This document shows positions 1 through 6,329 of a DNA stretch of 11,737 bases, one piece after another. A program made the translations under genes and the position numbers. The stretch comes from an uncultured Anaerococcus sp. Lineage in GTDB: Bacteria; Bacillota; Clostridia; Tissierellales; Peptoniphilaceae. The notes under the pieces are model-generated. The model worked only from the letters and a program-made list of their open reading frames with translations, searched no databases and had not been told where the DNA came from. Positions within the stretch are counted from its first letter, which is position 1. Every line of letters begins with the position of its first letter. The stretch is taken from the NCBI GenBank assembly GCA_900550345.1, contig URRX01000030.1, positions 1 to 11,737 on the forward strand. The letters run 5' to 3'.

Positions 1-4
1 ATTT

Positions 5-32
5 ATTATAAAGCTAATTTTCGTTTTGTCAA
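5..32 (-). promoter_or_regulatory. Sigma-A promoter reading out of the window to the left
   Basis: On the minus strand TTGACA (plus 27-32) is followed after 16 nt by TATAAT (plus 5-10). Both boxes match the sigma-A consensus exactly. The transcribed gene lies beyond the left edge, so its product is unknown. It diverges from the AbgT transporter promoter at 151-180. Confidence 0.7.
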
Positions 33-150
33 ATTAAAGTAATAAATATTTTTACAAAATACTTTTTCCTGTCTTTTAAATTTATAGTTTGAAAATCATT
101 GATTTTTTATAGTGATTTTTATAATAATCTTATAATTTATAACAAATAAC

Positions 151-180
151 TTGCAATAAATATTTGTTTTATGGTATAAT
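151..180 (+). promoter_or_regulatory. Promoter of the AbgT-family transporter
   Basis: TTGCAA at 151-156 and TATAAT at 175-180 are separated by 18 nt. A TG one base before the -10 box (TGGTATAAT) gives an extended -10 element. Transcription would begin near 187, leaving a leader of about 30 nt with AAGGAGG just before the 219 start. Confidence 0.7.
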
Positions 181-218
181 TATAAAGTATTTTTTAACAT
201 AAATTAAAAGGAGGTTTT

Positions 219-1769
219 ATGTCGAAAAAAGATAAAAAAGTTAAAGATGCCAATGACGTTGGTGGATTTTTAAAATCTGTAGAAAAAATTGGTAACAAGA
301 TGCCTCATCCTGCCATTATATTTTTATTTTTAAGTATTTTGGTTGTAATTATTTCTCATTTTGCAGCAAAAGCTGGTCTTAGCGTTACTTATTTTGATGC
401 AAAAGAAGGAGAAGAGGTTACAAAAAAAGCTATTTCTCTTCTAAATCTTGAAGGTTTAAGATATATTTTTAATTCTGCAACTGATAATTTTATGGGATTT
501 GCTCCAATCGGAACTGTTTTGGTTGCTATGCTTGGAGTTGGTGTTGCTGAAAACAGCGGGCTTTTCGCTGCAACTTTAAAAAATTTACTTTCTGATGTTT
601 CCCCAACTCTTTTGACTGTTGCTGTAGTTTTTACAGGGATTATGTCAAATATTGCATCTGATGCTGGTTATGTTGTTGTAATTCCTTTGGGTGCTATGAT
701 TTTTGCAGCTGCTGGTAGAAATCCATTAGCTGGAATTGCTGCAGCTTTTGCTGGCGTTTCTGGTGGATTTTCTGCAAATTTACTTTTAGGAACAACTGAT
801 CCACTTTTGACAAATATTACTAACGAGGCTTTGAAAGCTGTAGGAATGGATCTTAAAATTGCTGTAACTTGCAATTATTATTTTCTTTTTGCTTCAACAT
901 TTTTAATTACTATTGTTGGAACCTTGGTTACTACAAAAATTGTTGAAAAAAATCTAGGAGAATATAAGGGAACTTATAAGGCAGATCATAAGCCTTTAAC
1001 AGATCTTGAAAAAAAAGGACTTAGAAATGCCCTTATTTCTTTAATTATTTTTATTATTATAATGGCCCTTATGATGTTTCCTAAAAATGCTCCTTTAAAG
1101 AGTATTGATGAAAAAACTGGTATTTTAAATTTAAATGAATTTTTGGAATATGGACTTATTCCTGCCATGATGCTTTTATTTTTAGTTCCAGGATATGTTT
1201 ATGGAAGGACTGTAGGAACAATTAAATCTAGTCACGACCTAATTGATGCTATGACAAAGTCAATGGCCGGTATGGGTGGATTTTTGGTTTTAGCATTTTT
1301 TGCGGCTCAATTTGTTGAATATTTTTCAAAATCAAATCTTGCCTTAATTTTGGCAAAAAATGGGGCAGAATTTTTACAATCAATCCATTTGAAGGGCCTT
1401 CCACTTTTATTAATGTTTATTTTATTGACAGCATTTTTAAATTTATTTATGGGATCAGCATCAGCAAAATGGGCAATTATGGCTCCAATTTTTGTACCAA
1501 TGATGGCAGAGCTTGGACTTTCTCCTGCCCTTACCCAAGTTGCTTATAGAATTGGTGATTCTTCAACAAATATAATCACCCCACTTATGTCTTATTTTGC
1601 AATGATAGTAGTATTTATGCAAAAATATGACAAGGATGCAGGTCTTGGAACCTTAACTTCAATGATGCTTCCATATTCTCTTGCATTTTTACTATCTTGG
1701 TCAGGACTTATGATTATTTGGTATTTATTAGGACTTCCTCTAGGACCAGGAGCTCCTTTGATGATTTAA
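219..1769 (+). CDS. AbgT-family transporter (p-aminobenzoyl-glutamate transporter type)
   Basis: A 516-residue polytopic membrane protein of normal length for the AbgT family. These proteins import p-aminobenzoyl-glutamate, a folate breakdown product, and some members (MtrF, YdaH) export sulfonamides. Family hallmarks are the N-terminal VEKIGNKMPHPAIIF (residues about 21-35) leading into the first helix, the conserved SGGFSANLLLGTTDP stretch near 180-195, MGSASAKWAIMAPIFVP near 412-428, and the GDSSTNIITPL(M)SYF segment near 447-460. The ATG at 219 is set by AAGGAGG about 6 nt upstream. It is a single-gene unit, with its own promoter upstream and a strong terminator 5 nt after the stop. Family membership is firm. 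The substrate and the direction of transport are inferred, and could be p-aminobenzoyl-glutamate uptake or drug efflux. Confidence 0.9.
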   Translation: MSKKDKKVKDANDVGGFLKSVEKIGNKMPHPAIIFLFLSILVVIISHFAAKAGLSVTYFDAKEGEEVTKKAISLLNLEGLRYIFNSATDNFMGFAPIGTVLVAMLGVGVAENSGLFAATLKNLLSDVSPTLLTVAVVFTGIMSNIASDAGYVVVIPLGAMIFAAAGRNPLAGIAAAFAGVSGGFSANLLLGTTDPLLTNITNEALKAVGMDLKIAVTCNYYFLFASTFLITIVGTLVTTKIVEKNLGEYKGTYKADHKPLTDLEKKGLRNALISLIIFIIIMALMMFPKNAPLKSIDEKTGILNLNEFLEYGLIPAMMLLFLVPGYVYGRTVGTIKSSHDLIDAMTKSMAGMGGFLVLAFFAAQFVEYFSKSNLALILAKNGAEFLQSIHLKGLPLLLMFILLTAFLNLFMGSASAKWAIMAPIFVPMMAELGLSPALTQVAYRIGDSSTNIITPLMSYFAMIVVFMQKYDKDAGLGTLTSMMLPYSLAFLLSWSGLMIIWYLLGLPLGPGAPLMI

Positions 1770-1773
1770 TTTT

Positions 1774-1799
1774 AAGACCCTTTATGGGTCTTTTTGTTT
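1774..1799 (+). terminator. Rho-independent terminator after the AbgT-family gene
   Basis: The stem AAGACCC (1774-1780) pairs with GGGTCTT (1786-1792) around a TTTAT loop. A T-rich run follows. It begins 5 nt after the transporter stop codon. Confidence 0.85.
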
Positions 1800-1841
1800 T
1801 AATTTTTTTGAAAATGGCTATAAATAGGATAGGAGGCTATT

Positions 1842-2093
1842 ATGAAAATAAATGCTGATAATTTGGTTTCTATATCCGAGGCTAACAAAAATTTTTCAAA
1901 AATTGCTAGAATTGCTGATAAAAAAGGTTCTTCTGTTATCTTAAAAAATAATAAAATTTCCTATGTGCTTTTGCCTTACAAGGAAGTTGAAAAAGAAGAG
2001 ATTTTCCCTGATGAAAATATGGAAGAGATAGCCCAAAGGCTTATTGAAAAAATTAAAGACGAATATAATATTCAATTAAAATTGGACCTTTAA
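1842..2093 (+). CDS. Phd/YefM-family antitoxin-like protein, apparently orphan
   Basis: An 83-residue soluble protein. The N-terminal part follows the Phd/YefM antitoxin pattern. An ISEANKNFSKIARIADKKG segment (residues 12-30) corresponds to the DNA-binding and dimerisation helix. A VILKNNKISYVLLPYKEVEK strand pattern follows (about 32-51). The acidic, amphipathic C-terminal tail (about 52-83) is where family members bind their toxin. AGGAGG sits 7-8 nt before the ATG. No RelE-, YoeB- or Doc-like reading frame follows before the terminator at 2167-2198, so the usual partner is missing locally. It may be a solitary regulator, or its toxin may have been lost. The family call is good and the role is inferred. 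Confidence 0.75.
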   Translation: MKINADNLVSISEANKNFSKIARIADKKGSSVILKNNKISYVLLPYKEVEKEEIFPDENMEEIAQRLIEKIKDEYNIQLKLDL

Positions 2094-2166
2094 TTTTTCT
2101 CACCTTAAAATCTTAATGAATTAGGAATTTTATAAAGTTGATTCAAAGTCATTAGATGGCAAAAAT

Positions 2167-2203
2167 AAATGCTATGAGTTTGAATGCTCATAGCATTTTA
2201 TTT
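2167..2203. terminator. Two-way terminator
   Basis: A perfect 12-bp stem: AAATGCTATGAG (2167-2178) pairs with CTCATAGCATTT (2187-2198) around an 8-nt loop. It is T-rich on the plus side and A-rich (AAAAATAAAT) on the left, so it can act in both directions. It would end the antitoxin-like transcript from the left and the gene remnants from the right. The 2094-2166 stretch before it holds nothing I can recognise. Confidence 0.75.
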
Positions 2204-2231
2204 ATTACAAAAACATATGTGTTTAAAATAA

Positions 2232-2363
2232 TTAAAGTTCCTTTGTTTGATAAGTTACCACATCTACAGAATCTCCATCAGCATCACAGATCTCGACTTC
2301 ACAATAGTCAGAATTAGGATAAAAACTTATGATACTGCCAATAGTGGCTGGATGGATATCCAT
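2232..2363 (-). pseudogene. DUF4926-like fragment
   Basis: From an ATG at 2363-2361 a 43-residue frame reads through a compact beta-rich motif, IGSIISFYPNSDYCEVEICD, and then ADGDSVDVVTYQTKEL. This looks like the C-terminal half of DUF4926-type proteins, which normally carry an additional N-terminal strand region. The frame is closed just upstream by a TAG, and no ribosome binding site is evident, so I read it as a truncated remnant rather than a complete gene. It directly follows the methylase fragment on the same strand. The family is recognised from motif memory only. Confidence 0.4.
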
Positions 2364-2368
2364 CTTTT

Positions 2369-2581
2369 TCAGCTAAAATTTTGCTTTAAAAAATCTTGAT
2401 TTTCAAGATTGCTCTTCCCATCACTCCTTAATATCATATTATTTGTAGCAATCGTAAAAATATATGATTGATCTTCTATTCCGAAAAGTTGATTTTTCTT
2501 TACATCATTTTTCTCAAAATCATCATCGTTTTTTTGCAGCATATCATGCATAGCCGCTATCAAAAATCCTGCTGTTCCCTC
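2369..2581 (-). pseudogene. N6-adenine DNA methylase (HsdM-like) internal fragment
   Basis: A frame open from the TGA at 2584-2582 encodes EGTAGFLIAAMHDML followed by NQLFGIEDQSYIFTIATNNM and ILRSDGKSN. GTAGFL matches motif I, the S-adenosylmethionine-binding loop of type I restriction-modification methylases. The LFGIE...FTIATNNMILR stretch is the adjoining conserved region of the same family. Only about 70 of the family's roughly 500 residues remain. The catalytic NPPY motif, which should follow shortly afterwards, is lost at the stop at 2369. No restriction or specificity subunit is nearby. The internal TTG at 2563 could initiate translation but the product would be inactive. Confidence 0.7.
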
Positions 2582-2623
2582 TCATGTCAAGCTTATGATA
2601 AAAAGGGCTTATAGTTATGTAAT

Positions 2624-2650
2624 TTAAAAGAGAGGGACTACTCACTCCCT
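2624..2650 (-). terminator. Possible terminator after the hydroxyacid dehydrogenase
   Basis: On the minus strand AGGGA (plus 2646-2650) and TCCCT (plus 2633-2637) form a 5-bp stem with an 8-nt loop, followed by CTCTTTT. It lies about 15 nt after the dehydrogenase stop codon. The stem is short, so confidence is low. Confidence 0.4.
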
Positions 2651-2664
2651 TTGCTACTTCGATA

Positions 2665-3672
2665 TTATTTTGCTTTTACTTCATTATTTGTTTTGCCTGT
2701 AGTCAAAACTTCATTTAAATTATCATATGAAATTTCAATCATATTTTTCAAAGCTTCATCTGTATTTGAACCTACATGAGGTGTAACTAAAACTTTAGGA
2801 TATAAATCTACCAATCTTCTTACTGATTGATCTTCCATTTCATCACCAGATGCAAACTCCTTGAAGAATGTCTTAGTTTCATTTGGAAATACATCTGTGC
2901 CAAATCCTGCTAATTTACCAGATTTTATAGCATCATAAATATCCTCATTATTTTGCAATTCACCACGAGCTGTATTTATTAGTATTGCTCCATCTTTCAT
3001 TTTTGAAAGGAAATTTTTATTTATTAATTCATCATTTTGTCCTTTAAAATATGGAACGTGTAAACTTACTATATCTGAATCTTTCAATAATTCATCTAAT
3101 TCAACATATTTTAAAATTTCTTTTGCATTTTCATTTGGATAAGGATCATTGCCCAAAATTTCAGCTCCTAACCCCTTGAATAATTTAGCTTCTGTCAATC
3201 CAATTTTCCCCGTGCCAATTATACCAACTTTACAATTTCTAATTTCTTTACTAAACATTTGAGCATCAACTTTGAAATTATAATTTTTTGTTTTGTTTGT
3301 TGCATAAGCTGTATTTCTTAATAGCATCATTACTAATGTTAAAGATAATTCTGCTACTGAATTTGGTGAATAAGCTGGCACTCTAGCAACCATTAAATTC
3401 ATTTCTTTACATGCTTCTAAGTCTATATGATTAAAACCTACCGTTCTTGTAAAAACATATTTTATGCCATAAGATTTTATTTTTTCAAGATTTTGTCTAT
3501 CCGCTACACAATTTCCTCTAAGTAAAACAACATCTTGACCTTCTGCTGTTTCAATATTATCATGTGTAAGTAAATCTTCTACTAGTTTTAATTCATAGTT
3601 ATATTTATTTAACTTATGAAAAAAATCAACTTCATTTGGTCTTACTCCATATGCTACAATTTTTAATGTCAT
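2665..3672 (-). CDS. D-2-hydroxyacid dehydrogenase (D-lactate dehydrogenase type)
   Basis: A 335-residue cytoplasmic NAD-dependent enzyme that interconverts a 2-oxo acid and a D-2-hydroxy acid. The length is normal for the family. The Rossmann loop GTGKIG is at 153-158, and Asp176 in GNDPYPN is the NAD ribose-binding acid. The catalytic trio is Arg236 (NTARGE), Glu265 (VFPNE) and His299 (TPHVGSN). The DPYP and NTARGE forms fit the D-lactate, D-2-hydroxyisocaproate and VanH branch better than phosphoglycerate dehydrogenase. There is no C-terminal ACT domain. The start follows AAGGGAG by 6-7 nt. It is the second gene of a two-gene operon, 14 nt after the AEC permease. There are no VanA-type ligase neighbours, so I do not propose a resistance role. 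The exact substrate is open: pyruvate or a branched 2-oxo acid. Confidence 0.88.
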   Translation of the reverse strand: MTLKIVAYGVRPNEVDFFHKLNKYNYELKLVEDLLTHDNIETAEGQDVVLLRGNCVADRQNLEKIKSYGIKYVFTRTVGFNHIDLEACKEMNLMVARVPAYSPNSVAELSLTLVMMLLRNTAYATNKTKNYNFKVDAQMFSKEIRNCKVGIIGTGKIGLTEAKLFKGLGAEILGNDPYPNENAKEILKYVELDELLKDSDIVSLHVPYFKGQNDELINKNFLSKMKDGAILINTARGELQNNEDIYDAIKSGKLAGFGTDVFPNETKTFFKEFASGDEMEDQSVRRLVDLYPKVLVTPHVGSNTDEALKNMIEISYDNLNEVLTTGKTNNEVKAK

Positions 3673-3686
3673 ATTATCTCCCTTTC

Positions 3687-4751
3687 TTAAGCAAATATTC
3701 CCATTTTACCAATTAATTCTATTATAACAATCCAAATCGGTGCCATCAAAACTGCTACCAATGTGGACATAAGTGATGCATTTGATGCAAATAAAGCTTC
3801 TCTGTCAAAATTAATAGCATAAGCTACAGCTACTGTAGCTGGTGGTGTTGCCATCATTATAACTACAGTTCCCAAACCTACTAAATTTATTGGGAATCCT
3901 ACTAAACTTAAAGCATATAAAATTACAATATTTATAGCTGGAATTAATACTAATTTAATGAATGTATAATACCATGTTTTTTTATCTGAAAAAGCTTCTT
4001 TAAAGCTTACTGCACCTAATGTTGAACCTATTGCCAACCAAGCTAGTGGTGAGGATAATCCTCCTAGATACTTAAATACTTGGAATAGTTGTGGGAATGT
4101 ATGGTCAATCCTCAAAAATGCCACCGATTTTTTAATAGTTTCTCCATTTTGTTCTACACTAACAATCACTTGTGGTAAATAATTTTGGAATATCCATACT
4201 AACAAGCCTAAAAATGTAGCCACTACTATTGGATTTAAAAACATTTGTTTAATATTTTCTTTTTTCATGCTTAAACCACTCATTTTTATATATCCATATG
4301 AATATAGGAAAATTCTATATCCTATATTAAAAATAGATGCATATAATGTTCCTTGTGGTCCATAAATTGCTGTTACTATTGGAATACCAAAAAATGTTGT
4401 CGAACCTAAAATTGATAAAACTCTTAATGTTGTTTTTTCATCTCCCTTGTATCTTGAGTAAATTGGTAGAGTCAAAAGAATTAAAATAGGATACATTGCT
4501 ATACCCCACACTAAAAGTCCCATTCCGTTTCTTAATGTTTCCTGACTTATATCACTCATAAATGAGTTATAAGCTAAGGCTGGTAATGATAGGGACAATA
4601 CTATACCTGTTAATACTTTTCCTGTCTTATCATCAAAAATACCTCTTTTTCTACAAAAATAACCAATTAAAATAATTGCCAAACTCGAAAAAATTGCTGT
4701 ATTGATTTTTTGCGTTTGTAATGTTGTCATGAACACTTCAAAAAAATTCAT
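3687..4751 (-). CDS. AEC-family transporter (auxin efflux carrier/malate permease type)
   Basis: A 354-residue membrane protein of about ten hydrophobic helices, the normal size for bacterial AEC (auxin efflux carrier) proteins. Bacterial members carry malate, malonate or other small organic acids. Recognisable family segments are LSLPALAYNSF (about 53-63), the FGIPIVTAIYGPQGTLYASIFN region (about 120-141) and the C-terminal MMATPPATVAVAYAINFD followed by a serine/leucine helix (about 297-335). The ATG at 4751 follows AGGAGG by 5 nt, which favours it over a later in-frame ATG. A dehydrogenase for 2-hydroxy acids follows 14 nt downstream, so the cargo is plausibly the substrate or product of that enzyme, such as D-lactate or a branched hydroxy acid. 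That link is inference. Confidence 0.87.
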   Translation of the reverse strand: MNFFEVFMTTLQTQKINTAIFSSLAIILIGYFCRKRGIFDDKTGKVLTGIVLSLSLPALAYNSFMSDISQETLRNGMGLLVWGIAMYPILILLTLPIYSRYKGDEKTTLRVLSILGSTTFFGIPIVTAIYGPQGTLYASIFNIGYRIFLYSYGYIKMSGLSMKKENIKQMFLNPIVVATFLGLLVWIFQNYLPQVIVSVEQNGETIKKSVAFLRIDHTFPQLFQVFKYLGGLSSPLAWLAIGSTLGAVSFKEAFSDKKTWYYTFIKLVLIPAINIVILYALSLVGFPINLVGLGTVVIMMATPPATVAVAYAINFDREALFASNASLMSTLVAVLMAPIWIVIIELIGKMGIFA

Positions 4752-4784
4752 GCATACCTCCTAAATATAATATATACAACGCTT

Positions 4785-4813
4785 AGTATACTTTACTTTT
4801 ACTTTTTTTACAA
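4785..4813 (-). promoter_or_regulatory. Promoter of the AEC permease-dehydrogenase operon
   Basis: Read on the minus strand, TTGTAA (plus 4808-4813) and TATACT (plus 4785-4790) are 17 nt apart. Transcription would start about 25 nt before the AEC permease ATG. Confidence 0.55.
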
Positions 4814-4815
4814 TC

Positions 4816-4924
4816 ACAACCACTACTTATCTGGTGGTTTGCTATTAGATTTTCCCTACTGTGGACCTTATGAACATTGAATATCTGTCAACTGCACTAG
4901 GTTCTCAACCGGTGCTAAAGCACC
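4816..4924 (-). repeat. Hairpins at the probable right end of the IS200/IS605 remnant
   Basis: Two perfect short inverted repeats lie downstream of the broken transposase. GGTGC/GCACC is separated by TAAA (4911-4924), and AACCAC/GTGGTT is separated by 10 nt (about 4819-4840). IS200/IS605 elements have hairpins near their ends rather than terminal inverted repeats, so these may mark the right end. The exact boundary cannot be set from this sequence, and the second hairpin could instead belong to the AEC permease promoter region. Confidence 0.35.
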
Positions 4925-4931
4925 CTCTTTT

Positions 4932-5167
4932 CTATTTGTTTTTCTTTCCATTGAATGGATCTATATACTCTTTTGTACTTATTTGGTCTTGTGTATCTAC
5001 AAAGTAGCCCCTACACCAGTAATTTATATTTTCTCGTTAATAAATCTCTCAAATTTTGCCAATATCTTTTTTTATTCACCATATATTATTTGCCTTCTAT
5101 ATTTTAGTGCAAATACTATATTATACTTACAATTAAAGCTTGTATATGATAAACTATTTTTATCCAA
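4932..5167 (-). pseudogene. IS200/IS605-family TnpA transposase, internally deleted
   Basis: After GAGGAG and a TTG at 5167-5165, the minus strand reads LDKNSLSYTSFNCKYNIVFA and then LKYRRQIIYGE before a TAA. This is the N-terminus of a Y1 transposase of the IS200 group. In another frame, immediately downstream, come YWCRGYFVDT and QDQISTKEYIDPFNGKKNK and a stop at 4934-4932, the usual C-terminus. The whole central part is missing, including the HxH metal-binding motif and the catalytic tyrosine region. The frame is also broken, so the gene is dead. The start ATGGAT appears to have become ATTGGAT through a one-base insertion. Confidence 0.8.
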
Positions 5168-5290
5168 TGATTATCTCCTCTAGTTTTTTCTTGGGTAGTT
5201 TTCCAGACTGCATCAATTTTGTCACTTGAGGATTTTTCTTGAAGCTAAAGCTATTGATCCCTCGGCATAGACAGGGGTTTTATTGTGATA
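5168..5290. mobile_element. Probable left-end region of the IS200/IS605 remnant
   Basis: This stretch lies upstream of the dead TnpA. It holds an imperfect hairpin, CCCT...AGGG (5259-5276, around a CGGCATAGAC loop), similar in layout to the left-end hairpins of IS200 elements. The minus-strand ribosome binding site GAGGAG for TnpA is at its inner edge. No target duplication is expected for this family, and the outer limit is not visible. Confidence 0.4.
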
Positions 5291-5297
5291 AACCAAC

Positions 5298-5336
5298 AAA
5301 AAAAGACCGCAATTTGAAACTACGGTCTAATTTTTT
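5298..5336. terminator. Two-way terminator hairpin
   Basis: The AGACCG (5304-5309) and CGGTCT (5323-5328) arms are flanked by an A-run on the left and AATTTTTTT on the right, with partial pairing inside the loop. On the minus strand it would end the truncated gene at 5397-5555. Confidence 0.65.
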
Positions 5337-5396
5337 TGTCCTCATGTAAACCACTTGGAACTATTATTCATTTTATCTTCTACTTACTTCAGTTTT

Positions 5397-5555
5397 TTAT
5401 AATATTATATCAAAATCTATAAGTTGATTTTTTGTATATTTTGAGACGAATTTATTCATCTTTTTTCTATTTAAAACTATTATTTTTGTCTTAGGAATAG
5501 TAGAAATAAAAACTTTCTTACAGGTTTGAAAATGTTGAATTTCTTCGCTTCTTAT
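5397..5555 (-). pseudogene. 3' fragment of a gene, possibly YcxB-like
   Basis: A minus-strand frame of 52 codons, open from a stop at 5558-5556 and without a start or ribosome binding site, reads SEEIQHFQTCKKVFISTIPK then TKIIVLNRKKMNKF and ends with DFDIIL. The pattern of an EI..F.T....FIS..P.T.IIVL.RK strand pair followed by a short helix resembles the C-terminal domain of YcxB-type membrane proteins. The N-terminal membrane helices are absent. A terminator lies 60-90 nt downstream. The coding look is reasonable and the family guess is weak. The rest of 5556-5601 shows nothing recognisable. Confidence 0.4.
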
Positions 5556-5601
5556 TTAGAGGAAAAAAATATTTTTAAATGGCTAGTAAGACAAATCTCA
5601 A

Positions 5602-5630
5602 TTTAAATTTTTTCCAATAAATGTTATACT
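5602..5630 (+). promoter_or_regulatory. Promoter of the riboswitch-folT unit
   Basis: TTTAAA (5602-5607) and TATACT (5625-5630) are 17 nt apart. A TG two bases before the -10 box gives an extended -10. The start site would be near 5637, about 13 nt before the riboswitch aptamer. Confidence 0.6.
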
Positions 5631-5649
5631 TATTATGTAAAATTTAATA

Positions 5650-5766
5650 GGTAGAGTAGGGTTAAGGCGTTAAGTGCTAGAAAATGGGATGTTGTTTCTA
5701 GACGAAAGATTTTAACCTGCATCCGCTACATCATTTCCTATGATGGCAGACTACCAAATAGGAGGA
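5650..5766 (+). promoter_or_regulatory. Tetrahydrofolate (THF, folT-type) riboswitch with translational expression platform
   Basis: The conserved blocks of the THF riboswitch appear in order: GTAGAGTAGG (5651-5660), GCGTTAAGTG (5668-5677), GGGATGT (5687-5693), GACGAAAG (5701-5708) and TGCATCCGCTAC (5718-5729). P1 forms from GTAG (5651-5654) with CTAC (5726-5729). Downstream, CATCAT/ATGATG (5729-5734 and 5740-5745) form a hairpin with loop TTCCT. TCCTA (5736-5740) can pair with TAGGA (5759-5763) of the ribosome binding site, and GGTAG (5650-5654) can alternatively pair with CTACC (5751-5755). There is no T-tract, so control is probably at translation initiation. The aptamer call is strong and the switching scheme is inferred. 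Confidence 0.93.
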
Positions 5767-5771
5767 AAAAA

Positions 5772-6320
5772 ATGAAAAATTTAAAAAACATCAGAACCTT
5801 GATTTTGCTCTCATTTTTTATAGCATTATCAATTGTAGTTTCTAGATTTTTTTCTATAACTACAGTAAGTCGTAAAATTGGTTTGGGATTTATAGTTACG
5901 GCAGCAATGTGCTCGATTTTTAATCCATCACTTGCTGTTTTGGCATCAATAATTATTGATCTAGTATCAAATCTTATTTTTCCAACAGCTGGAGGATTTT
6001 ATTTTCCCTTTATTACAACAAAAATTGCCTCAGCTTTAATTTATACTTACTTTTTTTATAGAAAAGAAATCACCATAAAAAATATTATTTTTGCTACAAT
6101 TTCAAACTCATTATTTACAAGTTTATTATTAAATACCTTGTGGACAAGCCAGCTTACAGGCAATCCTTTTATGGCTCAATTTATGATGAGAATTCCAACA
6201 ATGGCAATAAATTTTGTATTTCATACCATAGTGTTGATAATAATTTTGCCAAAAATCGCAAAAATTTTGAGAATAGAGATAAAAAAACTAGGAGCTCAAC
6301 CAGAAAATGCTCCTTATTAG
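5772..6320 (+). CDS. folT: Folate ECF transporter substrate-binding (S) component FolT
   Basis: A 182-residue integral membrane protein with about six helices, the usual size of ECF S components. It captures folates and hands them to the shared EcfA/A'/T energising module, which is not encoded in this window. Features typical of FolT are an N-terminal ALSIVVSRFFSI stretch (about 18-29), GLGFIVTAAMCSIFNP (about 37-52), DLVSNLIFPTAGGFYFPF (about 63-80) and LLNTLWTSQLTGNPF (about 119-133). GGAGG lies 6 nt before the ATG and is the part controlled by the preceding THF riboswitch. This makes the folate assignment much firmer than sequence similarity alone, since S components of different vitamins look alike. 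Confidence 0.92.
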   Translation: MKNLKNIRTLILLSFFIALSIVVSRFFSITTVSRKIGLGFIVTAAMCSIFNPSLAVLASIIIDLVSNLIFPTAGGFYFPFITTKIASALIYTYFFYRKEITIKNIIFATISNSLFTSLLLNTLWTSQLTGNPFMAQFMMRIPTMAINFVFHTIVLIIILPKIAKILRIEIKKLGAQPENAPY

Positions 6321-6329
6321 GGGAAATTT

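Noticed and set aside
2665..3672. VanH-type vancomycin resistance dehydrogenase
   Set aside because: The enzyme is of the same broad family, but no VanA/B ligase, VanX or two-component system is present.
4983..5183. A 66-codon plus-strand hydrophobic frame
   Set aside because: It is antisense to the IS200/IS605 TnpA remnant, which explains its sequence fully on the other strand.
5298..5395. A possible third antisense-RNA cassette, because the terminator also begins with an A-run and GAC
   Set aside because: No repeat of the pairing blocks, no peptide gene and no convincing promoter at the right distance. The hairpin is better explained as the terminator of the truncated gene at 5397-5555.
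5533..5607. A 24-codon frame starting MLNFFASYLEEKN before the riboswitch promoter, checked as another small toxin
   Set aside because: It has no ribosome binding site, lacks a clear membrane helix and has no facing antisense RNA.
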